The notes beneath the pieces were generated by a model. It was not told where the DNA came from, ran no database searches, and saw only the letters and a list, made by a program, of their open reading frames with translations. 5,390 bases of DNA from Paenibacillus sp. UBA6285 (GTDB lineage: Bacteria; Bacillota; Bacilli; Paenibacillales; Paenibacillaceae). Below, in pieces: positions 1 to 5,390 of this stretch (its first letter is position 1; every line of letters begins with the position of its first letter). The stretch covers positions 1 through 5,390 of the forward strand of contig DJUJ01000181.1 of the NCBI GenBank assembly GCA_002438345.1. The letters are read 5' to 3'. The position numbers and the translations under genes are program-made.

Positions 1-798
1 GGTGAAGTTACCAAAATAAAAGAGGTATCTATAAAAGCCCTGAGATATTATCACAAAATGGGCATCCTGGTTCCAAGGTATATCGATCCCACGACAGGCT
101 ATCGGTATTATTCCTTAGATCAATTTATTTATATAGACGTTATTAAAGGCTGCCGTTCTTTTGGTACCAGTATTAAAGAACTTCAGGAAATTTTTAAAGA
201 AAGCAACACTGACAAATTAATCGAATTTCTTCAACTGAAGAGAAAGGAAGCGGAGAATAATCTGAAACAAGTGAAAGAGGTTATTCAAAATATTGATAAT
301 TTAAATAAGAGTGTCGAGTCCTCAAAAGAAATCTTGAATCAGGATCAGATCGTTATTCAATTTTTTGAGAAGCGTTATGTGTTGACAGCGCCATGCAGAG
401 AAGCGGGGAGCCTTAAGGAGCTGTTGTATTATTCAGAGTTGGAGAAGATCATACGGAGTCAGCAAAGAAAAATGACCATGGAGAGAGGCATTCTGTACAT
501 CCTGAATGCAGAGGGGGAACTCGAACCCCGATATGTGCTTCATGGTTTTGAAGGGGACGAAAGCACAGAAGTCGATTCACATGTGCAAATCCTTCCGGAA
601 GGAAGGTATGTAACTGTGGCTTATCGTAAGGAAAACGAAGTGGAACGCGTAAATAAAATACTAAGCTATATAGAAGAAAACAATCTGAACGTAAAAAATG
701 TTATCGAGATAGAATTATATAACGATTTGTTTGATACTGAATCCTACGGTTGTCAAATCCAAATGCTGATCGAAGAGGACAATGGAAAGGGATTTTAA
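1..798 (+). CDS. MerR-family (BmrR-like) multidrug-sensing transcriptional regulator, 5' end outside window
   Basis: Frame 1 is open from base 1 to the TAA at 796-798, giving 265 visible codons. The first visible residues (GEVTKIKEVSIKALRYYHKM) are already inside the MerR winged helix-turn-helix, so the ATG at 58 is internal and the true start lies a few codons upstream of the window. Visible residues 1-25 are the HTH with the hallmark RYY; DPTTGYRYYS at about 29-38 is the wing. A Lys/Glu-rich helix at about 73-105 is the expected antiparallel dimer coiled coil. From about 115 to 262 there is a GyrI-like effector domain, with PEGRYVTVAY and a VIEIEL segment whose first Glu (codon 706-708) lines up with the drug-binding glutamate of Bacillus BmrR. 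Family members twist promoters with long spacers to activate multidrug pumps. It converges on a pump gene, which may be its target (inference). The ligand is unknown. Confidence 0.9.
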   Translation, partial: GEVTKIKEVSIKALRYYHKMGILVPRYIDPTTGYRYYSLDQFIYIDVIKGCRSFGTSIKELQEIFKESNTDKLIEFLQLKRKEAENNLKQVKEVIQNIDNLNKSVESSKEILNQDQIVIQFFEKRYVLTAPCREAGSLKELLYYSELEKIIRSQQRKMTMERGILYILNAEGELEPRYVLHGFEGDESTEVDSHVQILPEGRYVTVAYRKENEVERVNKILSYIEENNLNVKNVIEIELYNDLFDTESYGCQIQMLIEEDNGKGF

Positions 799-807
799 TT
801 TAAAAAA

Positions 808-835
808 GAACCCTAAACATTTGGTTTTAGGGTTC
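808..835 (-). terminator. Intrinsic terminator between convergent MerR and MFS genes
   Basis: A perfect 10-bp inverted repeat, GAACCCTAAA (808-817) and TTTAGGGTTC (826-835), encloses an 8-nt loop. Read on the minus strand, the hairpin is followed directly by a run of six T (802-807), so it is a good rho-independent terminator for the efflux gene that ends at 859. On the plus strand only TAATT follows, so it would work less well for the MerR gene, though it may serve both. Confidence 0.85.
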
Positions 836-858
836 TAATTATGAACTACAAACGTAAT

Positions 859-2247
859 CTATTTATTCGCTTTTCGTCCTACGAATACCCAGTACAGAGA
901 TAAACTGAAAAGGGTAATGAATACGAGAATGAATAGGATATTACTAAACATGGATGCATCCGAATTGCTCGTAATTCCTAGGAAGCTGTTTCGCATAGCG
1001 GAATGGTCCATCATAGCTGCTGTATAGGCAATTCCGATTGACATCGCGACATTCAGTGTTAAATTAAAAAATCCGACGGCTGTTCCTGCTTTTTCTTTTT
1101 CAATCGTACGAATGCAAGAATCAAGTATTGGTGCATACATGAATGCAAATGAGCTAGAGAATAACACCATGGAGATCACGAATACAACAACAGAAGTTTG
1201 TATAAAGAATGCTCCTAATAGTAAGCTGACTACAATACACGACATAGCGATTGTAATACATTGCTTGCTTCCCAGAAACTTTGCAATTTTTCCAGAAAGA
1301 GCTCCGACGATCGTAGCTCCTATAAAGCCTGGAATCATTAATAGAGAAATGGTATCGAGCTTCAAACCATAAATCTTTTCAAGTAAGAACGGAAATAAGA
1401 AAATATACGCTAACTGTACAGAGTAAATTACAAAGGCAACGCCAAGCAAGGAGATAAACTGTTTATTTTTGAAGAATGATATTCCAATAAACGCTTTTGA
1501 GTTCTTACTGATATAAATAAGGAACAATGTAATTGCAACAATAAACAAGAGAAGGTAAATCCAATTGAAATCGGTTATATATAGTAGTAGGGCTGCTGAG
1601 ATGGTTCCCACGAGAAATAATCCTAATACATCGACATTACTGTTTTTCGTTTCTTCCTTAGGAAGATATTTTAAAATAAACGGAAGAGTGAAAAGGGTTA
1701 CTAAAGAAACTAAAAACAGCGTTGTCCAATGGAAGTACGTAGAAACGTAAGCTCCAGTTAATGTACCTATAAGCTGTGAAAGAGCAAAACTGCTTGTACT
1801 TAATCCTAAAAATTTCTTTTGCTCATTTGCAGGCAAATGTTTGGTTACAAATATAACATATAGTGTTTCAGCTGATGCTAAACCTGCCGTTTGGATCATT
1901 CGTGAGATAACAACGAGTAAAAACGAATGTTGGAAAACATATCCCATGACTGAACCGATACATATTAAAATGATACCAGCGATAAAAAGTTTTCTGATAC
2001 TAATGGAATCCGCCAAAGCTGCGTAAACAACCGCCCCAATCCCAACCACAAGGCCAGCTAGGGTTGCTTGCCAGCTAACTGTTGTCGCCGAAATGTGGAA
2101 ATCCTTTGCCATATCAACAGAAATAATCTTAAACGAATTGTCAATGATCAAACATAATAGAAATAATAGCAAGGTAATAGGTACTGCTTTCTTAATATTA
2201 AATTCCTGAGGTTTCTTCATACACACATCTGCAGTTTTGGTTGACAT
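859..2247 (-). CDS. Major facilitator superfamily efflux transporter, 14-TM DHA2 / Tet(L)-like
   Basis: The product is 462 residues, very close to Tet(L)/Tet(K) (about 458), with about 14 hydrophobic helices from residue 23 to 456. Visible correspondences to Tet(L), recalled from memory: a DMAKDF segment after TM1 (Tet(L) PDIANDF), a VSW...GIGAVVY TM2, SRMIQTAG at 115-122 (motif B, Arg116 kept), a YFHW end to TM5, and a last loop and TM14 of the form SNxLxxL. Such pumps sit in the cytoplasmic membrane and export drugs or cations in exchange for protons. Motif A at 75-86 is degenerate: Asp80 and Arg85 remain but the glycines are lost. The TM5 antiporter motif reads GTLTGA where Tet(L) has GPAIGG. 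Substrate is therefore uncertain, and tetracycline should not be assumed. The first ATG is chosen because AAAGGAG lies upstream of it; the internal Met10 has no ribosome binding site. The stop is TAG. It is transcribed alone, between two terminators. Confidence 0.85.
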   Translation of the reverse strand: MSTKTADVCMKKPQEFNIKKAVPITLLLFLLCLIIDNSFKIISVDMAKDFHISATTVSWQATLAGLVVGIGAVVYAALADSISIRKLFIAGIILICIGSVMGYVFQHSFLLVVISRMIQTAGLASAETLYVIFVTKHLPANEQKKFLGLSTSSFALSQLIGTLTGAYVSTYFHWTTLFLVSLVTLFTLPFILKYLPKEETKNSNVDVLGLFLVGTISAALLLYITDFNWIYLLLFIVAITLFLIYISKNSKAFIGISFFKNKQFISLLGVAFVIYSVQLAYIFLFPFLLEKIYGLKLDTISLLMIPGFIGATIVGALSGKIAKFLGSKQCITIAMSCIVVSLLLGAFFIQTSVVVFVISMVLFSSSFAFMYAPILDSCIRTIEKEKAGTAVGFFNLTLNVAMSIGIAYTAAMMDHSAMRNSFLGITSNSDASMFSNILFILVFITLFSLSLYWVFVGRKANK

Positions 2248-2259
2248 AGCTATATTCTT

Positions 2260-2266
2260 CTCCTTT
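2260..2266 (-). promoter_or_regulatory. Shine-Dalgarno site of the MFS gene
   Basis: On the minus strand AAAGGAG lies 12 nt before the ATG at 2247. The spacing is slightly long, but no comparable purine run precedes the next in-frame ATG (Met10, 2220), so this site supports the upstream start. Confidence 0.65.
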
Positions 2267-2367
2267 GTTGTTTCCTTCTAATGATGTTTAACAAGGTAGC
2301 GCTTCCATGAATAACCCAAAAATAATTACTCTTTGCGATTTCATAGTCATGCATGATAAATCTTTGA

Positions 2368-2397
2368 ATCATACAACATTGTATAGTTGTCTAACAA
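2368..2397 (-). promoter_or_regulatory. Candidate sigma-A promoter of the MFS gene
   Basis: Read on the minus strand, TTGTTA (2392-2397, 4 of 6 to TTGACA) and TATGAT (2368-2373, 5 of 6 to TATAAT) are 18 bp apart. This leaves an untranslated leader of roughly 110 nt. It is the best pair I found between the GntR terminator and the MFS start. The -35 is weak and the spacer one base over optimum, so it may need an activator or be only an approximate placement. Confidence 0.45.
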
Positions 2398-2398
2398 C
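2371..2398. promoter_or_regulatory. Tandem palindromic operator candidates at the MFS promoter
   Basis: Two perfect inverted repeats lie one base apart: ATACAACATTGTAT (2371-2384; arms of 6, centre CA) and GTTGTCTAACAAC (2386-2398; arms of 5, centre CTA). A further TTGTAT follows at 2399-2404. They cover the candidate -10 and -35 respectively, where a repressor would block RNA polymerase. The TTGTCTA half resembles the GT-N-TA-N-AC core of HutC-type GntR operators but is not an exact match. The adjacent GntR protein is the obvious candidate; the MerR protein at the left edge is the alternative. Confidence 0.5.
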
Positions 2399-2477
2399 TT
2401 GTATATTCCTTAACAATGAGAATAGTACCACACCTTTATCTCACTGACAAGCTTTCAAAATTTGTCTTTTTTGTTAC

Positions 2478-2510
2478 AAAAAAAACGATGTATTCATAAG
2501 AAATACATCG
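2478..2510 (-). terminator. Intrinsic terminator of the GntR gene
   Basis: A perfect 9-bp inverted repeat, CGATGTATT (2486-2494) and AATACATCG (2502-2510), has a 7-nt loop. On the minus strand it is followed at once by eight T (2478-2485). It starts about 28 bases past the GntR stop codon and should insulate the MFS gene from GntR transcription, so the two minus-strand genes are unlikely to form one operon. Confidence 0.9.
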
Positions 2511-2538
2511 CCTCCAAATTAATGAATTGTTTATTCGG

Positions 2539-3279
2539 TTATTTAGATGTTTTAATCCTAATTTGACTAAATTCTATGGGTATATAGTATTTATTATAAA
2601 CAACAGGGTATTTATCGCTGATATATACACTTTCTAGTATCAAATCACATTCCTCTCCGTGGGAAAGTTGGTATTTCAATGACGGAGTATTGACGGAATC
2701 AGAACGTTTAATTTCAATGGTAGAAGAATTAGCTAGGTCATACACCTTTTCTTCTAACATTTCTAATAATTGCTTCTCGTTTTGTAAGTTAAGATTTAAT
2801 TTGGAGACGGCTTCTATTGGCATCATCGTAAAAGCAAAAGCTACGATCTTATCGTTACTCTTATACCAGCGTTCCAATGCAACAACTGCAGTCGTTTGTT
2901 GATTTAATACTTGCATGGCATAGTCCGTTAATAGGTCAATTCGGAAATTAAGTTCGATATCATCTATGTTCCCCGTATAGCATTTATATAAGGGGTTCCC
3001 CAACTTCTCCAAGCCATCCATACTTTCATTATGATGAAATTTTGTAATGAAATTTCCTTTTCCATGGATATTTTTAACCAACCCATCCTCCTGCAGAAGT
3101 GCCAAAGCATGTCTCAATGTCATTCTGCTTACACCAAATTTTTTGGCCAATTGGGGTTCTGTTGGAAGTTGGCTGTCGGGAGGGAATGCTCCATCCATGA
3201 TTAATTTATACAATTGATCATATACAATAACGAATAGTGGTTTTTTTTGTTTATTGTGTTCATGAAGTTTATTGATCAT
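2539..3279 (-). CDS. GntR-family transcriptional regulator, HutC subfamily (UTRA effector domain)
   Basis: The 246-residue length is typical of HutC-type GntR regulators. The N-terminal winged helix-turn-helix spans about 12-80: PLFVIVYDQLYKLI, then PPDSQLPTEPQLAKKFGVSR, the recognition helix SRMTLRHAL (51-59) and the wing GKGNF (73-77). Residues from about 95 to 242 match the UTRA ligand-binding fold in layout, with ALERWY near the start of the domain and a closing YPVVYNKYYIPIE. Such proteins bind DNA as dimers and release it when a small molecule fills the UTRA pocket; known ligands include urocanate and sugar phosphates, but none can be assigned here. The ATG at 3279 is preceded by AGGGG (3289-3293, minus strand) at a normal distance. 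The gene is divergent from the flavin reductase at 3618 and upstream of the MFS gene, so it may control either one and itself. Stop is TAA. Confidence 0.9.
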   Translation of the reverse strand: MINKLHEHNKQKKPLFVIVYDQLYKLIMDGAFPPDSQLPTEPQLAKKFGVSRMTLRHALALLQEDGLVKNIHGKGNFITKFHHNESMDGLEKLGNPLYKCYTGNIDDIELNFRIDLLTDYAMQVLNQQTTAVVALERWYKSNDKIVAFAFTMMPIEAVSKLNLNLQNEKQLLEMLEEKVYDLANSSTIEIKRSDSVNTPSLKYQLSHGEECDLILESVYISDKYPVVYNKYYIPIEFSQIRIKTSK

Positions 3280-3474
3280 TTTCTTATACCCCTATAGTTT
3301 TTTATTCAAGAGTTATAAATTCCATTTCTTCTCGTTCTTCTTTTCTTGAATCTATTGTAACTTACTTTTCTATGGAAATGTAGATGCTAGACAATTACGT
3401 CGAATAGATTAGGTGTCATTAAATCCCTTTTTTGTATTTTCTCAATTAGCCAATTATCAAAATCTATTGCTTCT

Positions 3475-3591
3475 TTAATAGTTCAGTAGCATTTCGCTCC
3501 GATACTCACTCGTCTGAATCAGCCGAGTAAACGTCTCCTGTAGCCATCTTAAGTTGTGGAAACTTGTGCTAAAGTAAGGTTGTTCAAAATT
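3475..3591 (-). pseudogene. Possible C-terminal remnant of an unidentified protein
   Basis: On the minus strand a frame is open for 38 codons from after a TGA (3592-3594) to a TAA (3475-3477). It has no usable start: its only Met is the fifth residue from the end. The peptide includes LRWLQETFTRLIQ and ends in SEMLLNY. Its balanced, amphipathic composition and the higher GC of this stretch suggest former coding sequence, perhaps the tail of a mobile-element or neighbouring gene. I do not recognise the family. A 38-codon open frame is also quite likely by chance, so this is a weak call. Confidence 0.2.
3508..3528. repeat. 21-bp imperfect palindrome upstream of the reductase
   Basis: ACTCG (3508-3512) and CTGA (3514-3517) are mirrored by TCAG (3519-3522) and CGAGT (3524-3528) around a central A, so nine of ten base pairs match, with one T/C mismatch at 3513/3523. 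The one-base centre is too tight for a stable RNA hairpin, which fits a dimeric-protein binding site better than a terminator. It lies about 90 bp before the reductase start. Roughly one palindrome this good could arise by chance every few windows. Confidence 0.35.
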
Positions 3592-3597
3592 TCACAA
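3580..3597. promoter_or_regulatory. Rex-like redox repressor operator
   Basis: TTGTTCAAAATTTCACAA matches the Gram-positive Rex operator consensus as I recall it (TTGTGAAWWWWTTCACAA) at 16 of 18 positions; the differences are the fifth and sixth bases. Rex is a repressor that leaves DNA when NADH is high, switching on fermentation and alternative respiration genes. The site ends 20 bp before the reductase ATG, just ahead of the ribosome binding site, where a bound repressor could block transcription. It also matches 8 of 10 defined bases of a Crp/Fnr site (TGTGA-N6-TCACA), but that position is too close to the gene for a usual activator. Confidence 0.5.
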
Positions 3598-3600
3598 AGT

Positions 3601-3606
3601 GGGGGG
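3601..3606 (+). promoter_or_regulatory. Unusual all-G Shine-Dalgarno site of the reductase gene
   Basis: A run of six G lies 11 nt before the ATG at 3618. It can pair with the CCUCC of 16S rRNA using G-U wobble. It supports the start at 3618 over the second in-frame ATG (codon 6, 3633), which would also delete the KKRR positive end of the signal peptide. Confidence 0.55.
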
Positions 3607-3617
3607 TTACGATTTTA

Positions 3618-5390
3618 ATGAAGAAACGTAGAATGATTTTGAGTTTGTTTTTATGTATTTCTTTATTACTTTCTGTTGTAGGGTGTACGGATAAAACAGA
3701 TAGTTCACAGAGTCCATCAACTGAAAAGACTATCTATAAAGCTGGCACTTATACAGGAGTTGGTAAAGGTAACAATGGGCCAGTAAAGGTTGAAGTTGTA
3801 TTCTCGGAAGATCAAATCACATCTGTTGAAGTGAAGGAAAATAGTGAAACACCAGGGATCTTTGAAAAAGCAGCTGAACGTGTTCCGGCTGATATTGTAG
3901 CTCATCAATCGTTAGCTGTGGATGCGGTAACTGGTGCGTCAGTTGTTAGTAACGCAATTATTGAAGCAGTAGCAGATGCTGTACAACAAGCGGGTGGAGA
4001 TACTGTGGCACTCAAAGCGGTTGCCACTACAAAGCAAGAGGGTAAGGCAGAAGAAATAACAGTTGATGTTGTTGTTGTTGGAGCAGGGGCTGCGGGTACT
4101 GCGGCTGCATTAGCATCTCTCGAACAAGGGGCTGACACGCTACTGATCGAGAAGACAGCAGTGGCTAGTGGTGCAGGAACGCTTGCTGGTGGGATGTTTG
4201 CGGTAGATAGCACACAGCAGAAAGAACAGAACAAAGTCGTCGATAAAGAATGGTTATTTAAAAAGTTCATGGAAACAAGCAACTACCATGCGAATGCAAG
4301 ATTGGTCCGCAAAATCATGGATGAATCAGGAGAGACAGTCGATTGGATGAATGAAAATGGAGCAAAACTAGTACTTACGGATCCTGGGCAAAGTGGTCAA
4401 AAAGCGTTAGTAGGTACTCCAGCTACCATTCATGGATATGTTGATGGTGGCTCCGTTGCATTAGAGAAGATTCGGAATCAGATTGAAACAAAGGGCGGAA
4501 AAATCATGTTCGAGACGCCTGCAGAACAATTGATAAAGGATGACAAAGGAAACGTTACTGGCGTTATTGCCAAAAAAGCTGACGGTGGAGAATTAAAAAT
4601 ACATGCTAAATCTGTCATCCTTGCAACTGGAGGATACGGCGGTAATGCTGAAATGATGAAAGAACATTTCGGTGAGAAGGCTGGAACAGGTTTGATCTCT
4701 TCTGCTACAGGAGATGGACTCAAAATGGCATGGGAAGCTGGAGCAGCGGAGCTTGGTACAGATTTAGCACAGTGGTACCATTACATGCCAAATCCTGAGT
4801 TGAGCAAAAAAATGGAAAACCCGTATGTGCTTTGGGATTTGACAGCCTTACCGCTTTTATGGGTGAATAAAAATGGCGAACGCTATATTAATGAAGACAT
4901 TGTGTTTGACTTTGCATATGGGTCATCGGCCATCTACGAACAGCCAGATGCCTCGCACTGGGCTCTTTTTGACCAACAGTTGATTGAGACTGTAAAGACC
5001 AAGGGTCTTATTGAATACGCTGACTTATACAGCTCGTTTAAAGGTAAAAAACAAGGCTTCGTGGAGTTTAATGAACCGTTTGATACGGATACTAACTATA
5101 AGTCTACGATTACTCCTTTTGATTATACGCCAATTATCGAAGAAGCGATTGAATCCGGGGTTATTGTAAAGGGAGAAACCATTGCAGAGCTGGCAAGCAA
5201 AATAGGTGTAAGTGAACAGACACTGAATGCTACCGTTGATCGTTATAATGGATTTAGTCAAAAGGGTGTTGATGAGGATTTCTTTAAAGATGCTGAATAT
5301 CTACATCCTGTGAAGAAGGGACCATTCTATGCTTTGAGTACTTCTGCACGTTGTCTGGGGACGCTTGGCGGCGTGAAGATCAATGAGAAT
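3618..5390 (+). CDS. Lipoprotein FMN-binding / FAD-dependent reductase (flavocytochrome c fumarate reductase-like), 3' end outside window
   Basis: The frame is open for 591 codons from ATG 3618 to the last base, with no stop; homologues suggest about 60-80 residues are missing. Residues 1-23 form a lipoprotein signal: MKKRRM, a hydrophobic core, and lipobox VVGC with Cys23 as the lipid anchor. About 40-125 is an FMN-binding domain (PF04205 type) ending in DAVTGAS (102-108), the motif where ApbE attaches FMN, here with Ser108 as acceptor. A linker leads to the FAD domain: VVVVGAGAAG (151-160), Glu178 for the adenosine ribose, and LATGGYGGN (335-343). The capping and catalytic part follows, with VNKNGERYINE (416-426), TVDRYNGF (539-546) and GTLGGV (581-586). 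The family moves electrons from membrane carriers through FMN and FAD to a C=C acceptor such as fumarate or urocanate outside the membrane. Several fumarate reductase active-site residues appear replaced (Phe430, Thr409, Leu580/Gly581), so the acceptor is unknown. Confidence 0.9.
   Translation, partial: MKKRRMILSLFLCISLLLSVVGCTDKTDSSQSPSTEKTIYKAGTYTGVGKGNNGPVKVEVVFSEDQITSVEVKENSETPGIFEKAAERVPADIVAHQSLAVDAVTGASVVSNAIIEAVADAVQQAGGDTVALKAVATTKQEGKAEEITVDVVVVGAGAAGTAAALASLEQGADTLLIEKTAVASGAGTLAGGMFAVDSTQQKEQNKVVDKEWLFKKFMETSNYHANARLVRKIMDESGETVDWMNENGAKLVLTDPGQSGQKALVGTPATIHGYVDGGSVALEKIRNQIETKGGKIMFETPAEQLIKDDKGNVTGVIAKKADGGELKIHAKSVILATGGYGGNAEMMKEHFGEKAGTGLISSATGDGLKMAWEAGAAELGTDLAQWYHYMPNPELSKKMENPYVLWDLTALPLLWVNKNGERYINEDIVFDFAYGSSAIYEQPDASHWALFDQQLIETVKTKGLIEYADLYSSFKGKKQGFVEFNEPFDTDTNYKSTITPFDYTPIIEEAIESGVIVKGETIAELASKIGVSEQTLNATVDRYNGFSQKGVDEDFFKDAEYLHPVKKGPFYALSTSARCLGTLGGVKINEN

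Larger units (their letters stand above)
3280..3617. other. Divergent intergenic control region between the GntR and reductase genes
   Basis: This 338-base stretch has no intact gene. Starts of the two flanking genes point away from each other, so it must hold both promoters. I could not place either with conviction. On the plus strand TTGTAT (3432-3437) and TATCAA (3455-3460), 17 bp apart, is a weak pair. On the minus strand TACAAT at 3353-3358 is a fair -10 without a good -35. The right third (3475-3591) is more GC-rich than the rest, and contains an imperfect palindrome, a possible coding remnant and the Rex-like site listed separately. A TTGTCTA heptamer on the minus strand (3388-3394) repeats half of the palindrome at the MFS promoter. 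Confidence 0.6.

Noticed and set aside
58..60. ATG as the start of the MerR gene
   Set aside because: The MerR helix-turn-helix is in frame from base 1, so starting here would delete most of the DNA-binding domain. The true start is upstream of the window.
1112..2026. Three plus-strand open frames (1112-1372, 1565-1750, 1841-2026)
   Set aside because: All lie antisense within the MFS gene, have no family resemblance and no convincing ribosome binding site.
2218..2220. Met10 as the MFS start
   Set aside because: No Shine-Dalgarno sequence precedes it, while AAAGGAG precedes the upstream ATG.
2467..2483. TTTTTTG / CAAAAAA inverted repeat
   Set aside because: It is formed mostly by the T-run of the GntR terminator and a nearby T-tract; a separate function is not needed.
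2690..2902. Plus-strand 70-codon open frame
   Set aside because: Antisense to the well-supported GntR gene; low-complexity and unlike any known family.
3349..3468. AATCTATT occurring three times (3349-3356 and 3461-3468 plus, 3403-3410 minus)
   Set aside because: Short and AT-rich; pairs of such octamers are expected by chance in this length of AT-rich DNA, and the spacing shows no regularity.
3280..3617. Riboswitch, T-box or structured RNA leader
   Set aside because: No conserved leader motif or terminator-antiterminator pair is visible before the reductase.
3717..5261. Minus-strand open frames at 3717-3908, 3905-4282, 4478-4723 and 5025-5261
   Set aside because: All are antisense to the reductase. 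The Ala/Ser/Thr-rich composition of 3905-4282 is the reverse complement of its Gly/Ala/Val-rich FAD motif region.
3618..5390. Naming the reductase fumarate reductase or UrdA
   Set aside because: Key catalytic residues appear replaced, so only the family-level name is supported.

Overview
The window looks like chromosomal DNA from a low-GC Gram-positive bacterium, probably Bacillaceae-like Bacillota. The grounds are AT-rich intergenic DNA, purine-rich Shine-Dalgarno sites, hairpin-plus-T-run terminators, a lipoprotein signal peptide, and BmrR-like, Tet(L)-like and HutC-type protein families. Species cannot be named from the sequence.

Layout, left to right. (1) The window opens inside a plus-strand MerR/BmrR-type regulator (1-798) whose first few codons lie outside. 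(2) A hairpin at 808-835 separates it from a convergent minus-strand gene for a 14-TM major facilitator efflux pump (859-2247). (3) The pump's upstream region (2248-2470) holds two adjacent palindromes overlapping a candidate promoter. (4) A strong minus-strand terminator (2478-2510) ends a GntR/HutC-type regulator gene (2539-3279, minus). (5) A 338-base divergent intergenic region (3280-3617) carries a Rex-like operator, an imperfect palindrome and a possible coding remnant. (6) A plus-strand gene starts at 3618 and runs off the right edge without a stop. It encodes a lipoprotein reductase with an FMN-binding domain followed by a fumarate-reductase/urocanate-reductase-type FAD domain, 591 codons visible.

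Two themes share the window. The left half is a drug-efflux-like module: a BmrR-type sensor, a Tet(L)-like pump, and operator-like palindromes at the pump promoter. The right half is a surface redox module: a lipid-anchored flavin reductase that would take electrons through covalently bound FMN, with a Rex-like NADH-responsive site just upstream of its ribosome binding site and a HutC-type regulator transcribed divergently. The GntR regulator sits between the two halves and could control either or both.

The most interesting point is the reductase. It has the family's domain order and its FMN- and FAD-binding motifs. In an alignment made by eye and from memory to Shewanella flavocytochrome c3, however, the catalytic acid arginine and several substrate-carboxylate and proton-path residues are replaced. 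It is therefore probably not a fumarate reductase, and its electron acceptor is unknown.
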